A stretch of 64,000 nt of DNA from JALYXV01 sp963791545 (GCA_963791545.1 CAWBSR010000017.1:619013-683012), one strand, 5' to 3'; counted from the stretch's first letter, positions 41,030-50,178 are shown. Translations and numbers: made by a program. The notes: generated from the sequence alone by a model not told the origin.

Positions 41030-41994
41030 CCGCCGCGACCGCGGCGACCTGTCGGTCGGCCGTGAAAGCAACTGGACTCCGCAAGTCGTTCGGACCCCAC
41101 GTCGTCCTCGACGGCGTCGATCTCGACGTTGCGGAAGGGACGGTCTTCTCGCTGCTCGGTCCCAACGGGGCCGGCAAGACCACCACCGTCCAGATCCTCT
41201 CGACGCTCATCGCCGCCGAGGCCGGCGAGGTCCAGGTGGCGGGGTTCGACCTGGTCCGCCAACCCGAGGCGGTACGGGCCGCCATTGGTGTGACCGGCCA
41301 GTTCTCCGCCGTCGACAACCTGCTCACCGGCCAGGAGAACCTGATGTTGATGGCGGACCTCCACCACCTGCATCGCCACGCCGGTCATCGCCGGGTCGGG
41401 GAGCTGCTGGAGCGCTTTGCCCTGGTGGAAGCGGCCGGAAAGTTGGTCGCGACCTACTCAGGTGGCATGCGGCGGCGGCTCGACCTCGCCATGACGCTCG
41501 TCGGCGACCCGCGCATCATTTTCCTGGACGAGCCGACTACTGGCCTCGACCCCCGCAGCCGGCGCACCATGTGGCAGATCATCCGCGAGCTGGCCCGGGC
41601 CGGGGTCACCATCTTCCTTACTACCCAGAACCTGGAGGAGGCCGACCACCTCGCCGACCGCATGGCCGTCCTCGACGGCGGTCGGGTCGTGGCCGAGGGC
41701 ACTCCCGACGAGCTCAAACGCCGGATACCCGGCGGCCATGTCCGACTGTATTTCCCGGATCAGCGTCAACTGGATGCTGCCGTCACGGTCCTTGGCGACG
41801 TGGTGCGCGACGGCGAAGACCTCGCCTTGCAGGTCCCGACCGACGGATCTCCCCGGTCGCTTCTGGCGGTGCTCGTCCGCCTCGACGAGCGGGCCATCGT
41901 CGTCGCCCGGGTCACAGTGCACACTCCGGACCTGGACGACGTCTTCTTTGCCCTGACCAGCCATCCGCGCCGCGAACAGGAGGTCGCCCCGTGA
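41026..41994 (+). CDS. DrrA-like ABC transporter ATP-binding protein
   Basis: This 322-residue ABC ATPase has Walker A GPNGAGKTTTVQILSTLI, Q-loop region TGQFSAVDNLLTGQENL, signature YSGGMRRRLDLAMTL, Walker B IIFLDEPTTGLDPRSR and switch TTQNLEEADHLADR. The C-terminal 80 residues (VRLYFPDQRQLDAAVTVLGD) match the regulatory tail of daunorubicin-resistance type ATPases. It is coupled to the permease gene by a GTGA overlap. Together they probably export a hydrophobic compound or lipid. A drug-resistance role is only inherited from the family name. Confidence 0.92.
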   Translation: MTAATAATCRSAVKATGLRKSFGPHVVLDGVDLDVAEGTVFSLLGPNGAGKTTTVQILSTLIAAEAGEVQVAGFDLVRQPEAVRAAIGVTGQFSAVDNLLTGQENLMLMADLHHLHRHAGHRRVGELLERFALVEAAGKLVATYSGGMRRRLDLAMTLVGDPRIIFLDEPTTGLDPRSRRTMWQIIRELARAGVTIFLTTQNLEEADHLADRMAVLDGGRVVAEGTPDELKRRIPGGHVRLYFPDQRQLDAAVTVLGDVVRDGEDLALQVPTDGSPRSLLAVLVRLDERAIVVARVTVHTPDLDDVFFALTSHPRREQEVAP

Positions 41995-42782
41995 CCACGC
42001 TCGCCTACGCCGTGCGCGACTCGGCGACCATGTTGCGCCGAGACATCCGGCATTCCCTGCGGTATCCGATGATGACGGCCAGCGGCGTCATGGTGCCGGT
42101 CTTCTTCCTGCTGTTGTTTGTTGGCGTATTCGGCAACACCCTGGGCGCCGGGCTGGGCACCGCCACCCCCGTTGGCGGCCGGTACGTCGACTACCTACTG
42201 CCAGGCGTCTTGTTGATGACAGTGGGCGCCAGCGCCGAGGCGACCGCGGTGAACGTGTGCATGGACATGAACGAAGGCGTCATCGGCCGGTTCCGCACCA
42301 TGGCCATCAGCCGCGCCTCAGTCCTCACCGGCCAGGTGCTCGGAAGTCTCGTCCGGACCCTGATCAGCGGTGTGCTGGTCGTCGCGGTTGCCCTCGGGCT
42401 TGGGTTCCGCCCGACCGCGGGGCCCGTTGAGTGGGTCGCCGCGACAGCCATATTCGCCGGGCTGGCCGTCGCCCTTTCATGGCTCACGGTGGCCTTCGGG
42501 CTGGTGGCCAAGACACCGGCCGGGGCCAACAGCCTTTCGCTCATCGTGGTGGTGCTCCCGTTCATAAGCAGCGCCTTCGTGCCCACCGGCTCCATGCCCG
42601 GGGGAGTGCGCTGGTTCGCGCAGAACCAACCTTTCACCCCGATAATCGAAACTCTGCGGGGCCTGCTCACCGGCACCGCAATCGGGCACCACGCCATCGC
42701 AGCCGGGGCCTGGTGCGTCGCCATTGCCGCCTTCGGCTACCTCTGGGCACGGACGCAGTACAACCGCAGCCCGATCCGGTAG
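41991..42782 (+). CDS. DrrB-like ABC-2 type transporter permease
   Basis: This 263-residue membrane protein has about six helices, starting with LRYPMMTASGVMVPVFFLLL. It includes the ABC-2 motif MNEGVIGRFRTMAISRASVL and the late FISSAFVPTGSMPGGVRWFA. The GTG at 41991 overlaps the ATPase stop by GTGA. Length and order match the DrrAB class. It ends the operon that begins at 39528, and the convergent exporter gene follows after 34 bases. Confidence 0.9.
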   Translation: MTTLAYAVRDSATMLRRDIRHSLRYPMMTASGVMVPVFFLLLFVGVFGNTLGAGLGTATPVGGRYVDYLLPGVLLMTVGASAEATAVNVCMDMNEGVIGRFRTMAISRASVLTGQVLGSLVRTLISGVLVVAVALGLGFRPTAGPVEWVAATAIFAGLAVALSWLTVAFGLVAKTPAGANSLSLIVVVLPFISSAFVPTGSMPGGVRWFAQNQPFTPIIETLRGLLTGTAIGHHAIAAGAWCVAIAAFGYLWARTQYNRSPIR

Positions 42783-42816
42783 CGCCCCTTCCGAACACCC
42801 GTCTGGTCCCGCCGAA

Positions 42817-44727
42817 TCAGGTGACGTCGGCGGCGGCACCCAGGAATTGGGCGTTGTACAGGCGGGCGTAGGCGCCACCACCCGCCAGGAGCTCGGCGTG
42901 GTCACCCTGCTCGACGATCCGTCCCGCCTCCATAACCAAGATGGTGTCGGCGTTGCGGATGGTCGAGAGCCGGTGGGCGATCACAAAACTGGTTCGCTGC
43001 GACCGCAACGCCGCCATGGCGTGCTGGATCAGCACCTCGGTGCGGGTGTCGACGGAGCTCGTCGCCTCGTCGAGGATGAGGATGGTCGGGTTGGCGAGGA
43101 ACGCCCGGGCGATCGTGAGGAGCTGCTTTTCGCCGACGCTGATAACCCCGCCTTCGTCATCGACGATCGTGTCGTACCCGGCCGGGAGCGCGTGCACGAA
43201 ACGGTCGACGAAGGTGGCCCGGGCCGCCGCGAGGATCTGTTCCTCGGTGGCGTCGGGATTGCCGTACACGATGTTGTCCCAGATCGTGCCGCCGAAGAGC
43301 CAGGTGTCCTGGAGAACCATCCCCATGTTGGAGCGCAGCTGGTCGCGTGGCATGGCCGCGATGTCCTGGCCGTCGAGGGTGATGCGGCCTCCGTTCAGCT
43401 CGTAGAAGCGCATGATCAGGTTGACCAGCGTCGTCTTGCCGGCCCCCGTTGGACCCACGATGGCGACCGTCTTGCCCGGCTCCGCGACCAGCGACAGGTC
43501 GGTGATCAGCGGCCGGCTGGGGTCATAGGAGAACGACACGTGGTCGAACTCGACCCGGCCCCGGCGGCGCCCGTTGGGTTCGACCACGATCGCCGGCGGG
43601 TCCGGTGTCTGCTCCTCGGCGTCGAGGAGCTCGAAGACCCGCTCGGCCGAGGCCAGGCCCGACTGGAAGAGATTCGCCATGGAGGCGAGCTGCTGCATTG
43701 GTTGCGCGAACTGCCGGGAGTACTGGATGAACGCCTGGATGCCGCCGATCGTCATCGCCTTGGCCGCCACTCGAACGCCTCCGATGACGGCGATAGCCAC
43801 ATAGTTGAGGTTGCCGACCATGACCATGGCCGGCTGGATGCTTCCGGAGATGAACTGGGCGCCGAAACTGGACCGGTAAAGGCTCTCGTTGGTCTCCCGA
43901 AAAGTCGCCTCCACCTCGCGTTGGCGCCCGAACGACTTCACGATGGCATGACCGGTCAATGATTCCTCGACCAGGGCGTTGAGCCGGCCGGTGTGGTCCC
44001 ACTGGTCAACGAAACGGGGCCGCGACCGGCGGGTGATGAACCGGATGAGCCATAGCGACAGCGGGGCGGTGAGGAGTGCCACCACCGCGAGCAGGGGCGA
44101 AATGACAAACATGATGATGATCGTCCCGATCAGCAGGAACGTGTTCGTCAGCAGCTGGCTGATGGTCTGCTGCAGGCTCTGGGCCAGGTTGTCGATGTCG
44201 TTGGTGACCCGGCTGAGCAGATCGCCGCGGGCGGTGCGGTCCACGTAGGAGAGCGGGAGCCGGTGCAGCTTGTCCTCGACATCGGCCCGCAGCCGCCGCA
44301 TCGTCCGCTGCACCATTCCCGCCAGCGTGTAGGCACTCAGGTACTGGAGAACCGCCGACGCCGCGTAGAGGCCGACCACGAGCCACAACAGCCGGTGGAG
44401 TCGGCCGAAGTTGATGTGGCCGACGCCGCCATGGAGTAGTCCTCTGACGATGATATCGGTGGCGTTGCCGAGCAGCTTGGGACCGAGTACCGAGAAGGCG
44501 ACGCCTCCGAGCGCCAGGAACAGCACGGCGACCACGCGTACCGACTCCGGGCGCATCCGGCCGGCCAGACGCCGCAGCGTTTGACCGGTGTTCTCCGAGT
44601 GCTGCAGGGGCATGCCGAAGGCGCCCATCCGGCCCATCGGGCCGGCCGGCGGGGGCACGTGGGCCCGGCGCTCCTGTGGCTCCGGCCCTGGCTCTTCTGG
44701 CACTGGCTGGTCGGACTTGATACTCAC
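42817..44727 (-). CDS. ABC exporter half-transporter B (permease-ATPase fusion)
   Basis: This 636-residue protein has a hydrophilic N-terminus of about 60 residues, a six-helix exporter domain (GGVAFSVLGPKLLGNATDII onward) and a nucleotide-binding domain from about residue 385. Walker A is GPTGAGKTTLVNLIM and Walker B is ILILDEATSSVDT with a normal catalytic Glu. The signature reads ISVGEKQLLTIARAF instead of LSGGQ, so it is degenerate. It pairs with the upstream half-transporter, whose defects are complementary. The GTG at 44727 overlaps the partner stop (GTGA). Confidence 0.92.
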   Translation of the reverse strand: MSIKSDQPVPEEPGPEPQERRAHVPPPAGPMGRMGAFGMPLQHSENTGQTLRRLAGRMRPESVRVVAVLFLALGGVAFSVLGPKLLGNATDIIVRGLLHGGVGHINFGRLHRLLWLVVGLYAASAVLQYLSAYTLAGMVQRTMRRLRADVEDKLHRLPLSYVDRTARGDLLSRVTNDIDNLAQSLQQTISQLLTNTFLLIGTIIIMFVISPLLAVVALLTAPLSLWLIRFITRRSRPRFVDQWDHTGRLNALVEESLTGHAIVKSFGRQREVEATFRETNESLYRSSFGAQFISGSIQPAMVMVGNLNYVAIAVIGGVRVAAKAMTIGGIQAFIQYSRQFAQPMQQLASMANLFQSGLASAERVFELLDAEEQTPDPPAIVVEPNGRRRGRVEFDHVSFSYDPSRPLITDLSLVAEPGKTVAIVGPTGAGKTTLVNLIMRFYELNGGRITLDGQDIAAMPRDQLRSNMGMVLQDTWLFGGTIWDNIVYGNPDATEEQILAAARATFVDRFVHALPAGYDTIVDDEGGVISVGEKQLLTIARAFLANPTILILDEATSSVDTRTEVLIQHAMAALRSQRTSFVIAHRLSTIRNADTILVMEAGRIVEQGDHAELLAGGGAYARLYNAQFLGAAADVT

Positions 44728-46454
44728 GCGGCGTCCTCGACGCCGGTCTGCGACGCCACGATCTCGGCGTAGGTGGGACAGGTTTCGAGAAGCTCCAGAT
44801 GGGTGCCCAGACCGACTGGTGTCCCGGATTCGAGGACGAGAATCTGGTCGGCGGTGACGATGCTCGAGATGCGCTGGGCGACGACGATCACCGTGGACTC
44901 GACCGTGTAGGGCGCCAGGGCGGCCCGAAGCCGGGCGTCGGTTGCCAGGTCGAGGGCCGAGAAGGAGTCGTCGAAGACGTAAACGTCAGGGCGGCGGACC
45001 AGCGCCCGGGCGATGCTGAGCCGTTGGCGTTGGCCGCCCGAGACGTTGGAGCCGCCCTGGGTGATCGGCGCCGTCAGGCCACCCATGGCACGGACGAAGT
45101 TGTCGGCCTGCGCCACGTTGAGGGCTTCCCAGAGCTCGTCGTCGGTCGCGTCGGGCTTGCCGTAGCGCAGGTTGCTGGCGACGGTTCCGGTGAACAGATA
45201 GGGCCTTTGGGGGACGAGGCCGATCCGGTGCCAGAGCACTTCAGGGTCCAGTTGGCGGGCATCGACGCCGCCCATGGCGACCATGCCTCGGGTCGGGTCG
45301 ATCAGCCGGCAGGCGAGATTCACCAGCGTCGTCTTGCCCGACCCGGTGCTGCCCACGACCGCCGTCGTCTTCCCCGGCAGGGCCCGGAAGGAGACTCCCT
45401 TGAGGACCGCGGTGTCGGCACCCGGATAGCCGAAGCTCACGTCACAGAACTCGAGGGTCCCGGCGGTCCGAAGCTCGCGCACCGGTTGCTCGGGAGGCGT
45501 GACGGAGGGCTCAATGTTGAGGACCTCTTGGATCCGTTCGCCGCTGACCGCCGCCCGTGGGGCCAGGACGCCGACAAAGGTTGCCATCATCACCGCGATC
45601 AGGATCAGGGTGAAATAGGTGAGGAAGGCGATCAGCGAACCGATCGTCATCTGCCCGTGGGCGATCCGGTTGGCCCCGAACCACACGACGGCCGAGTTGG
45701 AACAGTTGATGACGAGCATGACCACCGGGAACATCAGCGACATCAGTCGCCCCGCGACGAGCGAGGTGTGGGTGAGCTCGTCGTTGACAACGCCGAATCG
45801 CTGCACCTCCCGCGGCTCGCGTACGAAGGCGCGGACGACGCGGAGGCCGGTGATCTGCTCCCGCAAGACCTTGTTGACGCTGTCCAGCTTCGTCTGCATG
45901 AGCCGGAATTGCGGCACCATACGCCCGATAATGATGCCGAGGGCCACGGCCAGTGCCGGCATGCTGAATCCGAGCAGCCAGGACAGGCCGGCATCCTGGC
46001 GCAGGGCCATGATGACACCACCGACGATGGTGACCGGGGCGGCCAGCACGAACGTGCACACCATGACGACCAACAACTGCACCTGCTGCACGTCGTTGGT
46101 GACCCGGGTGATGAGCGACGAGGCGCCTATCTGGTTGACCTCGCGAGCCGACAACGCGAGGGAGCGGTGGAACAGGACCTCCCGAACGTCGCGGCCGAAC
46201 GCCATCGCCACCCGCGATCCAAGGTAGATGGCAGCCAGGGCGAAGACCGCCTGGACCGCGGCGACGCCAAGCATGACGCCACCCATCCGCCAGACGTAGC
46301 CGGTGTCGCCGGTAAGGACTCCCTTGTCGATGATCTTGCCGTTGAGGTTGGGCAGATAGAGATTCAACAGCGCCTGGGCCGCTTGGAGGCCGAGCAGCAC
46401 TAGTAGAAGGCGGCGGTAGGGCCGGAGATAGGTGCCCAGCAGCCGGATCAGCAC
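44724..46454 (-). CDS. ABC exporter half-transporter A (permease-ATPase fusion, degenerate Walker B)
   Basis: This 576-residue half-transporter has six membrane helices (starting LLGTYLRPYRRLLLVLLGLQ) and an ATPase domain with Walker A GSTGSGKTTLVNLAC and a canonical signature NVSGGQRQRLSIARALV. Its Walker B is DVYVFDDSFSALD, where Asp replaces the catalytic Glu. That combination is typical of heterodimeric exporters with one active and one degenerate ATP site. The GTG at 46454 overlaps the TetR gene by seven bases; the open frame further upstream lies inside the regulator. Substrates are probably hydrophobic drugs or lipids. Confidence 0.92.
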   Translation of the reverse strand: MLIRLLGTYLRPYRRLLLVLLGLQAAQALLNLYLPNLNGKIIDKGVLTGDTGYVWRMGGVMLGVAAVQAVFALAAIYLGSRVAMAFGRDVREVLFHRSLALSAREVNQIGASSLITRVTNDVQQVQLLVVMVCTFVLAAPVTIVGGVIMALRQDAGLSWLLGFSMPALAVALGIIIGRMVPQFRLMQTKLDSVNKVLREQITGLRVVRAFVREPREVQRFGVVNDELTHTSLVAGRLMSLMFPVVMLVINCSNSAVVWFGANRIAHGQMTIGSLIAFLTYFTLILIAVMMATFVGVLAPRAAVSGERIQEVLNIEPSVTPPEQPVRELRTAGTLEFCDVSFGYPGADTAVLKGVSFRALPGKTTAVVGSTGSGKTTLVNLACRLIDPTRGMVAMGGVDARQLDPEVLWHRIGLVPQRPYLFTGTVASNLRYGKPDATDDELWEALNVAQADNFVRAMGGLTAPITQGGSNVSGGQRQRLSIARALVRRPDVYVFDDSFSALDLATDARLRAALAPYTVESTVIVVAQRISSIVTADQILVLESGTPVGLGTHLELLETCPTYAEIVASQTGVEDAA

Positions 46455-47035
46455 GGCGCCTCCGTGACACCGACTCCGTGGAGGAACAGGTTGACGATCT
46501 CCGCCGGCGCCATCGCTTCGCCCACCAGCATGGGATGCGTCATGGCGAGAGTAAGCGCCCGCAGGAGGCGCGCGGCATCGGCAGGCTCCACCGCCAGGTG
46601 GCTGCGGTAGGCGGTGAACAGCGAGACCAGGGCCCCGAGAACCACCGGAGGCCGGCGGGTTGGCTGGTGGGATCGGGAGCCCAGCGCCGAGTACAGGCGC
46701 CATACGTCCACGACCCGCTGCTGGATGACCACGACGACCGCCTGTAGGGCGTCGTCGAGGTCCTGGGTGAGGTCAACGGCCGCCACGGCCCGCTCCAGGG
46801 GTGCCACGTCGAGGGCGGCCTCGAGGACCGCCGTGATGACGGCGTCCTTGTCCGCGAACACCCGGAAGATGGTGCCCTCGGCGATGCCGGCGGCGTCGGC
46901 GATCTGGCGGGTGGTCACCCTGTCCCCGTTCTCCAGGAGGAGCGGGAGGGTGGCCCGCACGATCATGGCCCGCCGCTCGTCGGGAGCCATGGCATTCGTT
47001 CGCTTCTGGGTTCCCTGCCTGGTTGCCACTTTCAT
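46448..47035 (-). CDS. TetR-family regulator of the ABC exporter
   Basis: This 195-residue regulator has an N-terminal helix-turn-helix (TRQIADAAGIAEGTIFRVFA DKDAVI) and a helical ligand domain. The frame is open to 47068, but that would place the start inside the palindromic operator. I chose the ATG at 47035, about seven bases after a TATCGT -10-like box (47048-47043), which suggests leaderless translation. The gene ends in a seven-base overlap with the exporter. It should repress all three genes and release on binding an exported compound. Confidence 0.88.
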   Translation of the reverse strand: MKVATRQGTQKRTNAMAPDERRAMIVRATLPLLLENGDRVTTRQIADAAGIAEGTIFRVFADKDAVITAVLEAALDVAPLERAVAAVDLTQDLDDALQAVVVVIQQRVVDVWRLYSALGSRSHQPTRRPPVVLGALVSLFTAYRSHLAVEPADAARLLRALTLAMTHPMLVGEAMAPAEIVNLFLHGVGVTEAPC

Positions 47036-47053
47036 CGCGACGACGATACTGGA

Positions 47054-47071
47054 TGAGTGAGTACTCACTCA
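47054..47071. promoter_or_regulatory. TetR operator
   Basis: TGAGTGAGTACTCACTCA is a perfect 18-base palindrome 18 bases upstream of the TetR start. It is the classic TetR-family operator style and overlaps the expected promoter, so autoregulation of the regulator-exporter operon is very likely. Confidence 0.85.
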
Positions 47072-47132
47072 CTAACGAATCCCGCAGGGCCGACATGCGC
47101 AGACCCGCGCCGCCAGCCGGGTAGAACGGCGG

Positions 47133-47381
47133 CTAGTTCGCCGCCGAGATCACTTCGAGCCCGACCACGAGGATTCCGAGCCAGAGCAGGATCCAGGCAC
47201 ACATGATGACGATGGCGCCCACCGCCAGCGGCCGTGGGGTTCCCCGGCGACGAAGCGAAGGCGTGTATGACCGTTGCCCCGATTCCTCGAGTTGAGGCAG
47301 CCAGCCCACTCGCTGCGCCAGGAGTACCGCGGCCGTGCCGGCGATGGTGCAGGGCACGACGATGAGGAGGAGTTGGATCAT
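47133..47381 (-). CDS. Small two-helix membrane protein paired with the penicillin-binding protein
   Basis: This 82-residue protein has a membrane helix at residues ~2-24 (IQLLLIVVPCTIAGTAAVLL) and another near 52-76 (VGAIVIMCAWILLWLGILVV), linked by a basic cytoplasmic or external loop. Its start overlaps the PBP stop by ATGA. Its first 33 residues resemble those of another tiny protein upstream of the PBP gene (49630-49830). The pattern LLLIVVPCTIAG...VGWLPQLEE aligns with LLVVVSSLVIGM...AGLLPHPPRE. No family is recognised; the position suggests a cell-wall synthesis accessory role. Confidence 0.7.
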   Translation of the reverse strand: MIQLLLIVVPCTIAGTAAVLLAQRVGWLPQLEESGQRSYTPSLRRRGTPRPLAVGAIVIMCAWILLWLGILVVGLEVISAAN

Positions 47382-49645
47382 CGGACGGCCGGGGTTGGAG
47401 GTGGGGGGTAAAGGGTCGTGGTGGGCAACCTGGGCAACGTGGTGAGGTACGGCGGTGTCGTCGTAGCAGTGGTCCGGGTCGTGGGCCGGGGGGGACCGGG
47501 CGGAGGCCCCGGCGTGGTGGAACAGGGGACCAAGGTCGGTGGGCTAGGGATCGTCCCGGTCGTCGACGTCGAGGAGCCGTTGGTGGTGGTGGTCGTCGTC
47601 GAGCCGGTGGTCGGGGCTACCGAGATGGTGGTGGACGACGACACGTTCGGGCCTCCACATGATCCGCCGGGCGGGGTGAGCGGAACGAAGTTTCGGACTG
47701 GGGTGCCGGCCAGCGCGGCGGCCATGAAATCATGCCAGGCCTGGGCCGGCAACGTGCCACCGAAGACCTGGGGCAAGCCGTGGATGTTGACCAGGGGCTG
47801 GCGCCCGTTGGTATGGCCCATCCAGACCGAGGCGACCAGCTGAGGGGTGAAGCCAACGAACCAGGCGTCGCTGAACGATTCCGTGGTCCCGGTCTTTCCG
47901 GCGGTGCCGTCGGGCCGGCCGATGCCGGCGGCGACGCCGGTACCGGTCGTCACGACACCCTTGAGAACGTCGTCGACCTGATCGGCGACCGCGGTCGTGA
48001 GGACGCGATGGCCGACCCGGGCCGTGTTGTCCTCCAACACTGTCCCGTCGCCGGCGACGACCCGCAACACCGGCGTCGCCGGGAACTGGAGCCCCCGGGC
48101 GGCAAACACACCGTAGGCCGCGGCCATGTCCAGGGGGGAGACGTCCGCCGAGCCCAAGGTCAAACTGGGCCCGTAGGGGCCGGACGGCCCTCGGCCGTCG
48201 GGGCTGATCATCGTCAGGCCGAGACGGTGGGCCAGTTCCGCGGTCCTGGCGACACCGACTTCTTGGATCAACTGCGCGAAGACCGTGTTGACGGAGTAGG
48301 CGGTGGCGTCGCGCAAGGTGATCGATCCGTAGGAGCCGCTTTCGACGTTGTGGACGATGCACTTGGGGCCCTGGCAGGCAGCCGGCGGGTAGGTATAAGT
48401 GGCGGGCCCATCGAAGACCTTGGCCGGGTCGATGCCCTCCTCGAAGGCCTTGGCGAGGGTGAACGGCTTGAACGCGGAACCGGGCTGCCGGCCGCTGCCG
48501 CCGCCGTCGATGCAGATCGGCTCATCGGCGGGCGCAGGGGCGCTCCTGGCGGGGCAGCTGCCGAGAGCCGCGTTGACCTGCGACGTGGCGAAATCCCGAC
48601 CGCCGACCATCGCCTTGACCACGCCGGTGTTCGGGTCCACGACTACCAGCGCCATGTCGACCGGTGGCCGGGTGCCTTTGAGGGCGGCGGCCACCGCGGC
48701 ATCGGCTTCGCCCTGGAGCCGGGGATCAAGTGACGTCTCGACCCGCAGGCCGCCGCGCAACACCACGTCCTCGCCGAAGCGCGCGACCAGGTAGCGCCTG
48801 ACGTAGTCGACGAACCACGGATATTGGGACTGCTGGGTGGGCGGTGGGTACACCACGGTGAAGTCGCCGGCCGGGGTGGCGTCACTCGGCGCCAGCACCA
48901 GCCGTTGCCCGCCGGCCGCTGCCGCCCGGTCGGCCGTGATGAGCCCTTGGTCGGCCATCTTGGTCAGCACGTCGAGCCGCCGGCTCTCGGCCCCGACGGG
49001 GTCAAGGCGCGGATCGTAGGCGCTTGGGGCGGGCAGGACGCCAGCCAGCAGGGCGGACTCGGACAGCGTCAGGTCGCGTACCTGTTTGTGGAAATACAGT
49101 TGGGCGGCGGCGCCGATGCCATAGGCGCCCCCGCCCAGGTAGACGCGGGTGAGGTAGCCCGTGAGGATCTGGTCCTTGGTCAACTCGGCGTCAACCCGCC
49201 CCGCCAGGACAACCTCGCGGAGCTTGCGGTGAAAGGAGCGGACATTACTGCCGTAGACGAGGCGGACGTACTGCTGGTCGATAGTCGAAGCGCCCTGGGC
49301 GTAGCTACCGCCGTTCAAGTCGGCCCACAGCGCCCGCAGGATGCCCTTCGGATCAACGCCGCGATGCAGATAGAACCGCCGGTCCTCGGCCGCGACCACC
49401 GCTTGCTTGAGGAGCGGGGGGATATCGCTGGGCGAGACTGGAATGTTGGTCGCAAACCGTTGGAACGAAGCGATCTGTGCCCCACCGGAGTCGTACACGT
49501 TGGTAATCGCCGAGCCGACAGGCGTCCGAGCCGGCGGCAACGATCCCGAGCGCGAGTCCGAGATCACGACGGCCGTCAGGACGCCCACGACCAGCACCGG
49601 CACCAGCCCGCTTGCCACCGCCATGATGATCACGGCTCGGAGCAT
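47378..49645 (-). CDS. Class A penicillin-binding protein (glycosyltransferase-transpeptidase)
   Basis: This 755-residue bifunctional peptidoglycan synthase has one N-terminal membrane helix. The GT51 domain shows AAEDRRFYLHRGVDPKGIL, QGASTIDQQYVRLVYG and RVYLGGGAYGIGAAAQLYF. The transpeptidase has SxxK in QPGSAFKPFTLAK, SVN in TAYSVNTVFAQLI and KTGTTESFSDAW. The C-terminal ~95 residues are a Thr/Pro/Ser-rich tail with several Cys residues, likely wall-spanning. The ATG at 49645 overlaps the small upstream protein by 16 bases. It polymerises glycan strands and cross-links them outside the membrane. Confidence 0.95.
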   Translation of the reverse strand: MLRAVIIMAVASGLVPVLVVGVLTAVVISDSRSGSLPPARTPVGSAITNVYDSGGAQIASFQRFATNIPVSPSDIPPLLKQAVVAAEDRRFYLHRGVDPKGILRALWADLNGGSYAQGASTIDQQYVRLVYGSNVRSFHRKLREVVLAGRVDAELTKDQILTGYLTRVYLGGGAYGIGAAAQLYFHKQVRDLTLSESALLAGVLPAPSAYDPRLDPVGAESRRLDVLTKMADQGLITADRAAAAGGQRLVLAPSDATPAGDFTVVYPPPTQQSQYPWFVDYVRRYLVARFGEDVVLRGGLRVETSLDPRLQGEADAAVAAALKGTRPPVDMALVVVDPNTGVVKAMVGGRDFATSQVNAALGSCPARSAPAPADEPICIDGGGSGRQPGSAFKPFTLAKAFEEGIDPAKVFDGPATYTYPPAACQGPKCIVHNVESGSYGSITLRDATAYSVNTVFAQLIQEVGVARTAELAHRLGLTMISPDGRGPSGPYGPSLTLGSADVSPLDMAAAYGVFAARGLQFPATPVLRVVAGDGTVLEDNTARVGHRVLTTAVADQVDDVLKGVVTTGTGVAAGIGRPDGTAGKTGTTESFSDAWFVGFTPQLVASVWMGHTNGRQPLVNIHGLPQVFGGTLPAQAWHDFMAAALAGTPVRNFVPLTPPGGSCGGPNVSSSTTISVAPTTGSTTTTTTNGSSTSTTGTIPSPPTLVPCSTTPGPPPGPPRPTTRTTATTTPPYLTTLPRLPTTTLYPPPPTPAVR

Positions 49646-49830
49646 GGCGTGGCGTGTCGCGAAGCTCCGGGCCCAACGCGGCGTTCTGTGGAGGACGAGG
49701 CTTCTCCACCACCCCAGCCGCTCGCGGGCTCACGCGGCGGGTGAGGGAGCAACCCGGCCCAGTCGATGAGAAGTACCGCTGTCATACCGATGACGAGGGA
49801 CGAGACAACCACCAGCAGGATCCCCGACAT
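49630..49830 (-). CDS. Small single-helix membrane protein upstream of the PBP
   Basis: This 66-residue protein begins with one membrane helix (GILLVVVSSLVIGMTAVLLI) followed by DWAGLLPHPPREPAS and a Gly/Ser-rich, Arg-containing tail. It resembles the N-terminal half of the 82-residue protein encoded at the other end of the PBP gene, so the two may be paralogues. The ATG at 49830 has no strong ribosome site. The overlap of 16 bases with the PBP start supports a real gene in the same transcript. Confidence 0.55.
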   Translation of the reverse strand: MSGILLVVVSSLVIGMTAVLLIDWAGLLPHPPREPASGWGGGEASSSTERRVGPGASRHATPCSEP

Positions 49831-50162
49831 CAGCGAGGCTCTGGGTCCAGCGATGTACGCACATCAATGCGCAGCGACGGAAGGTACCGGGGTCGTCGCC
49901 GGATGCGGCTCGCGGCCGGCTCGGCGATGATAGGACGACGGGCCGTGGGCAGGCAGGAATCCTACCCAGAGCGCCGGGCCGGCGTGGAGACACTGGTTGG
50001 GCTCTGCTGGGGGTGGATCTCAGGCCACCGAAAAGGCGCTCGACGGAACCTATGTCCGGGATCCCTCCGACCTGGTCGAGTGCCGGATGCAGTTCAGGGC
50101 TACCGAGACCGGCCGGCCCGCCGGGTTGGTTGCCGGACCAGATGATGTGAACCCGCGACGAT
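49831..50162. other. Intergenic region with no confident gene
   Basis: About 330 bases separate the divergent PBP operon and the DUF6582-like gene. Short open frames exist on both strands, but none has a ribosome site or recognisable fold. Promoters for both directions are expected. A GGGTAT box at 50163-50168 lies right at its edge. Confidence 0.5.
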
Positions 50163-50168
50163 GGGTAT
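50163..50168 (+). promoter_or_regulatory. Possible stress-sigma -10 box (GGGTAT) of the DUF6582-like gene
   Basis: GGGTAT lies 11 bases upstream of the preferred ATG at 50179, which would leave a leader of only a few bases. This hexamer is the -10 consensus of SigB/SigF-type promoters in actinobacteria. A matching GTTT-type -35 was not clear, so the call is tentative. Confidence 0.3.
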
Positions 50169-50178
50169 AGCTATGGGC

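Noticed and set aside
44799..46403. 534-codon plus-strand open frame opposite the ABC half-transporter
   Set aside because: His/Asp/Gly-rich composition without motifs; it is an antisense shadow of the exporter gene.
49654..50145. Plus-strand open frame between the PBP and DUF6582 genes
   Set aside because: It overlaps two real minus-strand genes, has no ribosome site and an arginine-rich nonsense-like sequence.
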